A stretch of DNA of 64,000 nt, taken from contig NW_027490125.1 in NCBI RefSeq assembly GCF_050948175.1, positions 806,001 to 870,000 on the forward strand, in the 5' to 3' direction. A model generated the notes under the pieces. It saw only the letters and a list, made by a program, of their open reading frames with translations, had not been told where the DNA came from and searched no databases. A program made the position numbers and the translations under genes. Position 1 is the first letter of the stretch. Each line of letters opens with the position of its first letter. This DNA comes from Xylocopa sonorina (Eukaryota; Arthropoda; Insecta; Hymenoptera; Apidae). Positions 13,514 through 26,221 of this stretch are shown in pieces.

Positions 13514-16500
13514 CACTTCACAAGAATGTAAATGCCACACTTCCTTGCTAGGAAATGCGTTTGCACATGTCTAAGTATCGAAGCAATAGAGTCCTAGTGC
13601 TTCTTAAATCGCAGATATCGCATCTCTCTTTTATGTTTCATGATAAAATACAAATTTCATTGCGACGTGTTATGTATACCTCGTCTGCACTTCAAAAGAA
13701 TGTAAATGTCAGACTTCCTCGCTAGGAAATAGCGCGTCCAGATGTCTACGTATCGAAGCAAGAGAGTTCTAATGCTTCTTAAAACACGATATCCCATCCC
13801 CTTTCTATGTTTTGTGACATGACATAATATTCATTGCGAAGTGTTATGTATACCTCGTCTGCAGTACAAAAGATTGTAAATACCACACTTCCTCGAATAC
13901 CTCGTCTGCACTTAAAAAGATTGTAAATACCACACTTCCTTGCTAGGAAATAGCGTTTGCAGATTTCCACGTATCGAAGCAATAGAGTTCTAATGCTTCA
14001 TAAAACGGGATACAGCAACCCATTTCAATGTTTCACTATAAGATATAATATTCGTTGCGAAGTGTTATGTATACCTCGTCTTCACTTCAAAAGAATGCAA
14101 ATGTCACCCTTCCTCGCTAGGAAATAGCGCTTCCAGATGTCTACGTATCGAAACAGTAGAGTTCTAATGCTTCTTTTAACGTGCTATCGCATCTCAATAC
14201 TATGTTTCATGACAAGATATAATATTCATTGCGATGTGTTATGGACACATCGTCTACACTTTAAAAGATTGTAAATGCTACACATCCTTGCTAGGAAATG
14301 CGTTTCCAGATGTTTACGTATCGAAGCAATATGGTTGACATGCTTCTTAATACGCGGTATCGCATCTCATTTCTATGTTCCATGATAAGATATAATATTC
14401 ATTGTGCAGTGTTATGTATACCTCGTATTCTCTTCAAAGGAATGTAAATGCGACACTTCCTTGCTAGGAAATAGCGTCTGCAGATATCTACGTACCGTAG
14501 CAATAGAGTTCTTATGATGCTTAAAACGCGATATCGCATCTCATTTCTATGTATCATTATAAGATATAATATTCATTGTGCAGTGTTATGTATACCTCGC
14601 ATACACTTCAAATGAATGTAAATGCGACTCTTCCTTGCTAGGAAGTAGCGTTTGCAGATGTCTACGTATCGAAGCAATAGAATTCTAATGCTTCTTAAAT
14701 CGCGATATAGCAACTCACTTCTACGTTACATGATAAGATATAATTTTCATTGTGCAGTGCTATGTATATCTCGTCTACACTTCAAATGAATGTAAATGCG
14801 ACACTTCCCTCCTAGGAACTAGCGTTTGCAGATGTCTACGTATCGAGGCAATAGTGTGCTAATGCTTCTTAAAGCGCCATATCGCTCCACATTTCTATGT
14901 TTCATGATAAGATATAATATTCATTGCCAAGTGTCATGTATACCTTGTATTCCTTTCAAAAAAATGTAAGTGCGACACTTACATGCTAGCAAGTAGCGTT
15001 TGCAGATGTCTACGTATCGAGCAATAGGATTCTAATGCTTCTGAAATCGCAATATCGCATCTCATTTCTATGTTTCATGATAAGATATAATATACATCGT
15101 GCAGTGTTATGTATACCTCGTATACACTTCAAATGAATGTAAATGCGACACTTCCTTTCTAGGAGATAACAATTCCAGGTGTCTACGTATCGAAGCAATA
15201 GAGTACTAATGCTTCTTAATTTGCGATACCGCATCTCATTTCTATGTTTCACGATATGATACAATACTCATTGCGAAGTGTCATGTATACCTCGTATTCA
15301 CTTCAAAAGAATGTAAATGCGACACTTCCTTGCTAGGAAATAGCGTCAGCAGATATCTACGTATCGTAGCAATAGAGTTCTAATGCTTCTTAAAACACGA
15401 AACCGCTTCTCATTTATATGTTTTATGATAAGATATAATATTCATTGCGAAGTGTTATGTATACCTCGCATACACTTCAAATGAATGTAAATGCGACAGT
15501 TCCTTGCTAGGAAGTAGCGATTGCAGATGTCTACGTATCGAAACAATAGAGTTCTAATGCTTCTTGAACCGGGATATCGCATCTCATTTCTATGTTTCAT
15601 GATAAGATATGATATTAATTGCGAAGTGTCATGTGTACCTCGTATTCGCTTAAAAAGTATGTAAATGCGACACATCCTTGCAAGGAAATAGCGTATGCAG
15701 ATGTCTACGTATCGTTGCAATAGAGTTCTCATGCTTCTTATATCGCAAGATCGAATCTCATATCTATGTTTCACGATAAGATATAATATTCATTGTGGAG
15801 TGCCATGTATACCTCGCATACACTTCAGATGTATGTAAATGCGACACTTCTTTCCTAGGAAATAGCGTTTCCAGATTTCTACGTATCGAAACAATAGATT
15901 TCTAATGCTTCTTAAACCGCGACATCGCATCTCATTTCTGCGTTTCATGATAAGATATAATAATCACCGCGAAGTGTTATGTATACCTCGTAAACGCTTC
16001 AAATGAATGTCAATGTGACACTTCGTTGCTAGGCAATAGCGGCTCCAGATTTCTACGTATCGAAGCAATAGAGTTCTAGTGCTTCTTATATCGCGATATC
16101 GCATTTCATTTCTATGTTTCATGATAGGATATAATATTCATTGTGAACTGATAGGTATACCTCGTCTACACTTCAAAAGAATGTAAATGCCGCACTTCCT
16201 TCCAAGGAAATACCGTTTCCAGATGTCTACGTATCGAAGCTATGATGACCTAACGCTTCTTAAAGCGGGATATCGCATCTCATTTCTATGTTTCATGATA
16301 TGATATGATATTCATTGCGAAGTGCTATGTATACATCATCTGCACTTCAGAGGAATGTAAATGCCACATTTTCTTGTTAGGAAATAGCGTTTCCAGATGT
16401 CTACGTATCGAAGCATTAGAGTTCTATTACTTCTCAAAACGCGATATCGCATCTCATTTCTATGTTTCATTATAAGATATAATATGCACTGCGTAGTGTT

Positions 16501-16690
16501 ATGTATACCTAGTCTACACTTCAAAAGAATGTAAGTGGCACACTTCCTTGCTAGGAAACAGCTTTTCCAGATGTCTACGTATCGAAGCATTAGAGTTCTA
16601 TTGCTTCTCAAAACGCGATATCGCATCACATTTCTATGTTCCATTATAAGATATAATATTCATTGCGAAGTGTTATGTATACATCGTCTA
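13514..16690 (+). repeat. HOR unit 1
   Basis: First complete 3177-bp unit. It differs from the others by C at 14184, where units 2-6 have G, and it carries C at 15803, a site where units read C, T, C, T, T. Immediately upstream the sequence is GTATACCTCGTATTC, where later units have GTATACATCGTCTAC, so the left boundary lies near 13510. Several monomers here belong to the GTTTCCAG / ATGCCACAC subtype, which is also seen near 1000-1560. Confidence 0.95.
13850..13943 (+). repeat. 47-bp tandem duplication, marker of the HOR unit
   Basis: Two adjacent 47-bp copies begin ATACCTCGTCTGCA at 13850 and 13897 and end CCACACTTCCT. They lengthen one monomer of the HOR unit and account for most of the excess of 3177 over 18 x 174 (3132). 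Small indels elsewhere absorb the rest. The same pair recurs at 17027, 20204, 23381, 26558 and 29735, so it predates amplification of the unit. Confidence 0.93.
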
Positions 16691-19600
16691 CACTTCACAA
16701 GAATGTAAATGCCACACTTCCTTGCTAGGAAATGCGTTTGCACATGTCTAAGTATCGAAGCAATAGAGTCCTAGTGCTTCTTAAATCGCAGATATCGCAT
16801 CTCTCTTTTATGTTTCATGATAAAATACAAATTTCATTGCGACGTGTTATGTATACCTCGTCTGCACTTCAAAAGAATGTAAATGTCAGACTTCCTCGCT
16901 AGGAAATAGCGCGTCCAGATGTCTACGTATCGAAGCAAGAGAGTTCTAATGCTTCTTAAAACACGATATCCCATCCCCTTTCTATGTTTTGTGACATGAC
17001 ATAATATTCATTGCGAAGTGTTATGTATACCTCGTCTGCAGTACAAAAGATTGTAAATACCACACTTCCTCGAATACCTCGTCTGCACTTAAAAAGATTG
17101 TAAATACCACACTTCCTTGCTAGGAAATAGCGTTTGCAGATTTCCACGTATCGAAGCAATAGAGTTCTAATGCTTCATAAAACGGGATACAGCAACCCAT
17201 TTCAATGTTTCACTATAAGATATAATATTCGTTGCGAAGTGTTATGTATACCTCGTCTTCACTTCAAAAGAATGCAAATGTCACCCTTCCTCGCTAGGAA
17301 ATAGCGCTTCCAGATGTCTACGTATCGAAACAGTAGAGTTCTAATGCTTCTTTTAACGTGGTATCGCATCTCAATACTATGTTTCATGACAAGATATAAT
17401 ATTCATTGCGATGTGTTATGGACACATCGTCTACACTTTAAAAGATTGTAAATGCTACACATCCTTGCTAGGAAATGCGTTTCCAGATGTTTACGTATCG
17501 AAGCAATATGGTTGACATGCTTCTTAATACGCGGTATCGCATCTCATTTCTATGTTCCATGATAAGATATAATATTCATTGTGCAGTGTTATGTATACCT
17601 CGTATTCTCTTCAAAGGAATGTAAATGCGACACTTCCTTGCTAGGAAATAGCGTCTGCAGATATCTACGTACCGTAGCAATAGAGTTCTTATGATGCTTA
17701 AAACGCGATATCGCATCTCATTTCTATGTATCATTATAAGATATAATATTCATTGTGCAGTGTTATGTATACCTCGCATACACTTCAAATGAATGTAAAT
17801 GCGACTCTTCCTTGCTAGGAAGTAGCGTTTGCAGATGTCTACGTATCGAAGCAATAGAATTCTAATGCTTCTTAAATCGCGATATAGCAACTCACTTCTA
17901 CGTTACATGATAAGATATAATTTTCATTGTGCAGTGCTATGTATATCTCGTCTACACTTCAAATGAATGTAAATGCGACACTTCCCTCCTAGGAACTAGC
18001 GTTTGCAGATGTCTACGTATCGAGGCAATAGTGTGCTAATGCTTCTTAAAGCGCCATATCGCTCCACATTTCTATGTTTCATGATAAGATATAATATTCA
18101 TTGCCAAGTGTCATGTATACCTTGTATTCCTTTCAAAAAAATGTAAGTGCGACACTTACATGCTAGCAAGTAGCGTTTGCAGATGTCTACGTATCGAGCA
18201 ATAGGATTCTAATGCTTCTGAAATCGCAATATCGCATCTCATTTCTATGTTTCATGATAAGATATAATATACATCGTGCAGTGTTATGTATACCTCGTAT
18301 ACACTTCAAATGAATGTAAATGCGACACTTCCTTTCTAGGAGATAACAATTCCAGGTGTCTACGTATCGAAGCAATAGAGTACTAATGCTTCTTAATTTG
18401 CGATACCGCATCTCATTTCTATGTTTCACGATATGATACAATACTCATTGCGAAGTGTCATGTATACCTCGTATTCACTTCAAAAGAATGTAAATGCGAC
18501 ACTTCCTTGCTAGGAAATAGCGTCAGCAGATATCTACGTATCGTAGCAATAGAGTTCTAATGCTTCTTAAAACACGAAACCGCTTCTCATTTATATGTTT
18601 TATGGTAAGATATAATATTCATTGCGAAGTGTTATGTATACCTCGCATACACTTCAAATGAATGTAAATGCGACAGTTCCTTGCTAGGAAGTAGCGATTG
18701 CAGATGTCTACGTATCGAAACAATAGAGTTCTAATGCTTCTTGAACCGGGATATCGCATCTCATTTCTATGTTTCATGATAAGATATGATATTAATTGCG
18801 AAGTGTCATGTGTACCTCGTATTCGCTTAAAAAGTATGTAAATGCGACACATCCTTGCAAGGAAATAGCGTATGCAGATGTCTACGTATCGTTGCAATAG
18901 AGTTCTCATGCTTCTTATATCGCAAGATCGAATCTCATATCTATGTTTCACGATAAGATATAATATTCATTGTGGAGTGTCATGTATACCTCGCATACAC
19001 TTCAGATGTATGTAAATGCGACACTTCTTTCCTAGGAAATAGCGTTTCCAGATTTCTACGTATCGAAACAATAGATTTCTAATGCTTCTTAAACCGCGAC
19101 ATCGCATCTCATTTCTGCGTTTCATGATAAGATATAATAATCACCGCGAAGTGTTATGTATACCTCGTAAACGCTTCAAATGAATGTCAATGTGACACTT
19201 CGTTGCTAGGCAATAGCGGCTCCAGATTTCTACGTATCGAAGCAATAGAGTTCTAGTGCTTCTTATATCGCGATATCGCATTTCATTTCTATGTTTCATG
19301 ATAGGATATAATATTCATTGTGAACTGATAGGTATACCTCGTCTACACTTCAAAAGAATGTAAATGCCGCACTTCCTTCCAAGGAAATACCGTTTCCAGA
19401 TGTCTACGTATCGAAGCTACGATGACCTAACGCTTCTTAAAGCGGGATATCGCATCTCATTTCTATGTTTCATGATATGATATGATATTCATTGCGAAGT
19501 GCTATGTATACATCATCTGCACTTCAGAGGAATGTAAATGCCACATTTTCTTGTTAGGAAATAGCGTTTCCAGATGTCTACGTATCGAAGCATTAGAGTT

Positions 19601-19867
19601 CTATTACTTCTCAAAACGCGATATCGCATCTCATTTCTATGTTTCATTATAAGATATAATATGCACTGCGTAGTGTTATGTATACCTAGTCTACACTTCA
19701 AAAGAATGTAAGTGGCACACTTCCTTGCTAGGAAACAGCTTTTCCAGATGTCTACGTATCGAAGCATTAGAGTTCTATTGCTTCTCAAAACGCGATATCG
19801 CATCACATTTCTATGTTCCATTATAAGATATAATATTCATTGCGAAGTGTTATGTATACATCGTCTA
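16691..19867 (+). repeat. HOR unit 2
   Basis: Complete 3177-bp unit. Private differences seen are G at 18605 (TATGGTAAG instead of TATGATAAG) and C at 19420 (GAAGCTACGATG instead of GAAGCTATGATG). It has T at 18980, the polymorphic site. Confidence 0.95.
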
Positions 19868-22800
19868 CACTTCACAAGAATGTAAATGCCACACTTCCTT
19901 GCTAGGAAATGCGTTTGCACATGTCTAAGTATCGAAGCAATAGAGTCCTAGTGCTTCTTAAATCGCAGATATCGCATCTCTCTTTTATGTTTCATGATAA
20001 AATACAAATTTCATTGCGACGTGTTATGTATACCTCGTCTGCACTTCAAAAGAATGTAAATGTCAGACTTCCTCGCTAGGAAATAGCGCGTCCAGATGTC
20101 TACGTATCGAAGCAAGAGAGTTCTAATGCTTCTTAAAACACGATATCCCATCCCCTTTCTATGTTTTGTGACATGACATAATATTCATTGCGAAGTGTTA
20201 TGTATACCTCGTCTGCAGTACAAAAGATTGTAAATACCACACTTCCTCGAATACCTCGTCTGCACTTAAAAAGATTGTAAATACCACACTTCCTTGCTAG
20301 GAAATAGCGTTTGCAGATTTCCACGTATCGAAGCAATAGAGTTCTAATGCTTCATAAAACGGGATACAGCAACCCATTTCAATGTTTCACTATAAGATAT
20401 AATATTCGTTGCGAAGTGTTATGTATACCTCGTCTTCACTTCAAAAGAATGCAAATGTCACCCTTCCTCGCTAGGAAATAGCGCTTCCAGATGTCTACGT
20501 ATCGAAACAGTAGAGTTCTAATGCTTCTTTTAACGTGGTATCGCATCTCAATACTATGTTTCATGACAAGATATAATATTCATTGCGATGTGTTATGGAC
20601 ACATCGTCTACACTTTAAAAGATTGTAAATGCTACACATCCTTGCTAGGAAATGCGTTTCCAGATGTTTACGTATCGAAGCAATATGGTTGACATGCTTC
20701 TTAATACGCGGTATCGCATCTCATTTCTATGTTCCATGATAAGATATAATATTCATTGTGCAGTGTTATGTATACCTCGTATTCTCTTCAAAGGAATGTA
20801 AATGCGACACTTCCTTGCTAGGAAATAGCGTCTGCAGATATCTACGTACCGTAGCAATAGAGTTCTTATGATGCTTAAAACGCGATATCGCATCTCATTT
20901 CTATGTATCATTATAAGATATAATATTCATTGTGCAGTGTTATGTATACCTCGCATACACTTCAAATGAATGTAAATGCGACTCTTCCTTGCTAGGAAGT
21001 AGCGTTTGCAGATGTCTACGTATCGAAGCAATAGAATTCTAATGCTTCTTAAATCGCGATATAGCAACTCACTTCTACGTTACATGATAAGATATAATTT
21101 TCATTGTGCAGTGCTATGTATATCTCGTCTACACTTCAAATGAATGTAAATGCGACACTTCCCTCCTAGGAACTAGCGTTTGCAGATGTCTACGTATCGA
21201 GGCAATAGTGTGCTAATGCTTCTTAAAGCGCCATATCGCTCCACATTTCTATGTTTCATGATAAGATATAATATTCATTGCCAAGTGTCATGTATACCTT
21301 GTATTCCTTTCAAAAAAATGTAAGTGCGACACTTACATGCTAGCAAGTAGCGTTTGCAGATGTCTACGTATCGAGCAATAGGATTCTAATGCTTCTGAAA
21401 TCGCAATATCGCATCTCATTTCTATGTTTCATGATAAGATATAATATACATCGTGCAGTGTTATGTATACCTCGTATACACTTCAAATGAATGTAAATGC
21501 GACACTTCCTTTCTAGGAGATAACAATTCCAGGTGTCTACGTATCGAAGCAATAGAGTACTAATGCTTCTTAATTTGCGATACCGCATCTCATTTCTATG
21601 TTTCACGATATGATACAATACTCATTGCGAAGTGTCATGTATACCTCGTATTCACTTCAAAAGAATGTAAATGCGACACTTCCTTGCTAGGAAATAGCGT
21701 CAGCAGATATCTACGTATCGTAGCAATAGAGTTCTAATGCTTCTTAAAACACGAAACCGCTTCTCATTTATATGTTTTATGATAAGATATAATATTCATT
21801 GCGAAGTGTTATGTATACCTCGCATACACTTCAAATGAATGTAAATGCGACAGTTCCTTGCTAGGAAGTAGCGATTGCAGATGTCTACGTATCGAAACAA
21901 TAGAGTTCTAATGCTTCTTGAACCGGGATATCGCATCTCATTTCTATGTTTCATGATAAGATATGATATTAATTGCGAAGTGTCATGTGTACCTCGTATT
22001 CGCTTAAAAAGTATGTAAATGCGACACATCCTTGCAAGGAAATAGCGTATGCAGATGTCTACGTATCGTTGCAATAGAGTTCTCATGCTTCTTATATCGC
22101 AAGATCGAATCTCATATCTATGTTTCACGATAAGATATAATATTCATTGTGGAGTGCCATGTATACCTCGCATACACTTCAGATGTATGTAAATGCGACA
22201 CTTCTTTCCTAGGAAATAGCGTTTCCAGATTTCTACGTATCGAAACAATAGATTTCTAATGCTTCTTAAACCGCGACATCGCATCTCATTTCTGCGTTTC
22301 ATGATAAGATATAATAATCACCGCGAAGTGTTATGTATACCTCGTAAACGCTTCAAATGAATGTCAATGTGACACTTCGTTGCTAGGCAATAGCGGCTCC
22401 AGATTTCTACGTATCGAAGCAATAGAGTTCTAGTGCTTCTTATATCGCGATATCGCATTTCATTTCTATGTTTCATGATAGGATATAATATTCATTGTGA
22501 ACTGATAGGTATACCTCGTCTACACTTCAAAAGAATGTAAATGCCGCACTTCCTTCCAAGGAAATACCGTTTCCAGATGTCTACGTATCGAAGCTATGAT
22601 GACCTAACGCTTCTTAAAGCGGGATATCGCATCTCATTTCTATGTTTCATGATATGATATGATATTCATTGCGAAGTGCTATGTATACATCATCTGCACT
22701 TCAGAGGAATGTAAATGCCACATTTTCTTGTTAGGAAATAGCGTTTCCAGATGTCTACGTATCGAAGCATTAGAGTTCTATTACTTCTCAAAACGCGATA

Positions 22801-23044
22801 TCGCATCTCATTTCTATGTTTCATTATAAGATATAATATGCACTGCGTAGTGTTATGTATACCTAGTCTACACTTCAAAAGAATGTAAGTGGCACACTTC
22901 CTTGCTAGGAAACAGCTTTTCCAGATGTCTACGTATCGAAGCATTAGAGTTCTATTGCTTCTCAAAACGCGATATCGCATCACATTTCTATGTTCCATTA
23001 TAAGATATAATATTCATTGCGAAGTGTTATGTATACATCGTCTA
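19868..23044 (+). repeat. HOR unit 3
   Basis: Complete 3177-bp unit with no private difference found. It shares C at 22157 with unit 1, while units 2, 4 and 5 have T at this site. Confidence 0.95.
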
Positions 23045-26000
23045 CACTTCACAAGAATGTAAATGCCACACTTCCTTGCTAGGAAATGCGTTTGCACATG
23101 TCTAAGTATCGAAGCAATAGAGTCCTAGTGCTTCTTAAATCGCAGATATCGCATCTCTCTTTTATGTTTCATGATAAAATACAAATTTCATTGCGACGTG
23201 TTATGTATACCTCGTCTGCACTTCAAAAGAATGTAAATGTCAGACTTCCTCGCTAGGAAATAGCGCGTCCAGATGTCTACGTATCGAAGCAAGAGAGTTC
23301 TAATGCTTCTTAAAACACGATATCCCATCCCCTTTCTATGTTTTGTGACATGACATAATATTCATTGCGAAGTGTTATGTATACCTCGTCTGCAGTACAA
23401 AAGATTGTAAATACCACACTTCCTCGAATACCTCGTCTGCACTTAAAAAGATTGTAAATACCACACTTCCTTGCTAGGAAATAGCGTTTGCAGATTTCCA
23501 CGTATCGAAGCAATAGAGTTCTAATGCTTCATAAAACGGGATACAGCAACCCATTTCAATGTTTCACTATAAGATATAATATTCGTTGCGAAGTGTTATG
23601 TATACCTCGTCTTCACTTCAAAAGAATGCAAATGTCACCCTTCCTCGCTAGGAAATAGCGCTTCCAGATGTCTACGTATCGAAACAGTAGAGTTCTAATG
23701 CTTCTTTTAACGTGGTATCGCATCTCAATACTATGTTTCATGACAAGATATAATATTCATTGCGATGTGTTATGGACACATCGTCTACACTTTAAAAGAT
23801 TGTAAATGCTACACATCCTTGCTAGGAAATGCGTTTCCAGATGTTTACGTATCGAAGCAATATGGTTGACATGCTTCTTAATACGCGGTATCGCATCTCA
23901 TTTCTATGTTCCATGATAAGATATAATATTCATTGTGCAGTGTTATGTATACCTCGTATTCTCTTCAAAGGAATGTAAATGCGACACTTCCTTGCTAGGA
24001 AATAGCGTCTGCAGATAACTACGTACCGTAGCAATAGAGTTCTTATGATGCTTAAAACGCGATATCGCATCTCATTTCTATGTATCATTATAAGATATAA
24101 TATTCATTGTGCAGTGTTATGTATACCTCGCATACACTTCAAATGAATGTAAATGCGACTCTTCCTTGCTAGGAAGTAGCGTTTGCAGATGTCTACGTAT
24201 CGAAGCAATAGAATTCTAATGCTTCTTAAATCGCGATATAGCAACTCACTTCTACGTTACATGATAAGATATAATTTTCATTGTGCAGTGCTATGTATAT
24301 CTCGTCTACACTTCAAATGAATGTAAATGCGACACTTCCCTCCTAGGAACTAGCGTTTGCAGATGTCTACGTATCGAGGCAATAGTGTGCTAATGCTTCT
24401 TAAAGCGCCATATCGCTCCACATTTCTATGTTTCATGATAAGATATAATATTCATTGCCAAGTGTCATGTATACCTTGTATTCCTTTCAAAAAAATGTAA
24501 GTGCGACACTTACATGCTAGCAAGTAGCGTTTGCAGATGTCTACGTATCGAGCAATAGGATTCTAATGCTTCTGAAATCGCAATATCGCATCTCATTTCT
24601 ATGTTTCATGATAAGATATAATATACATCGTGCAGTGTTATGTATACCTCGTATACACTTCAAATGAATGTAAATGCGACACTTCCTTTCTAGGAGATAA
24701 CAATTCCAGGTGTCTACGTATCGAAGCAATAGAGTACTAATGCTTCTTAATTTGCGATACCGCATCTCATTTCTATGTTTCACGATATGATACAATACTC
24801 ATTGCGAAGTGTCATGTATACCTCGTATTCACTTCAAAAGAATGTAAATGCGACACTTCCTTGCTAGGAAATAGCGTCAGCAGATATCTACGTATCGTAG
24901 CAATAGAGTTCTAATGCTTCTTAAAACACGAAACCGCTTCTCATTTATATGTTTTATGATAAGATATAATATTCATTGCGAAGTGTTATGTATACCTCGC
25001 ATACACTTCAAATGAATGTAAATGCGACAGTTCCTTGCTAGGAAGTAGCGATTGCAGATGTCTACGTATCGAAACAATAGAGTTCTAATGCTTCTTGAAC
25101 CGGGATATCGCATCTCATTTCTATGTTTCATGATAAGATATGATATTAATTGCGAAGTGTCATGTGTACCTCGTATTCGCTTAAAAAGTATGTAAATGCG
25201 ACACATCCTTGCAAGGAAATAGCGTATGCAGATGTCTACGTATCGTTGCAATAGAGTTCTCATGCTTCTTATATCGCAAGATCGAATCTCATATCTATGT
25301 TTCACGATAAGATATAATATTCATTGTGGAGTGTCATGTATACCTCGCATACACTTCAGATGTATGTAAATGCGACACTTCTTTCCTAGGAAATAGCGTT
25401 TCCAGATTTCTACGTATCGAAACAATAGATTTCTAATGCTTCTTAAACCGCGACATCGCATCTCATTTCTGCGTTTCATGATAAGATATAATAATCACCG
25501 CGAAGTGTTATGTATACCTCGTAAACGCTTCAAATGAATGTCAATGTGACACTTCGTTGCTAGGCAATAGCGGCTCCAGATTTCTACGTATCGAAGCAAT
25601 AGAGTTCTAGTGCTTCTTATATCGCGATATCGCATTTCATTTCTATGTTTCATGATAGGATATAATATTCATTGTGAACTGATAGGTATACCTCGTCTAC
25701 ACTTCAAAAGAATGTAAATGCCGCACTTCCTTCCAAGGAAATACCGTTTCCAGATGTCTACGTATCGAAGCTATGATGACCTAACGCTTCTTAAAGCGGG
25801 ATATCGCATCTCATTTCTATGTTTCATGATATGATATGATATTCATTGCGAAGTGCTATGTATACATCATCTGCACTTCAGAGGAATGTAAATGCCACAT
25901 TTTCTTGTTAGGAAATAGCGTTTCCAGATGTCTACGTATCGAAGCATTAGAGTTCTATTACTTCTCAAAACGCGATATCGCATCTCATTTCTATGTTTCA

Positions 26001-26221
26001 TTATAAGATATAATATGCACTGCGTAGTGTTATGTATACCTAGTCTACACTTCAAAAGAATGTAAGTGGCACACTTCCTTGCTAGGAAACAGCTTTTCCA
26101 GATGTCTACGTATCGAAGCATTAGAGTTCTATTGCTTCTCAAAACGCGATATCGCATCACATTTCTATGTTCCATTATAAGATATAATATTCATTGCGAA
26201 GTGTTATGTATACATCGTCTA
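23045..26221 (+). repeat. HOR unit 4
   Basis: Complete 3177-bp unit. The one private difference seen is A at 24018 (CAGATAACTACG instead of CAGATATCTACG). It has T at 25334. Confidence 0.95.

Noticed and set aside
15442..15774. Recurrent minus-strand reading frames in the HOR (84, 102, 110 and 67 codons), repeated in each unit
   Set aside because: They come from 174 being 58 codons, so a frame passes from monomer to monomer. The consensus monomer has TGA stops in this frame (at GAAGTGA and CAATGA), most monomers are closed, and the peptides are translations of the satellite with no domain.
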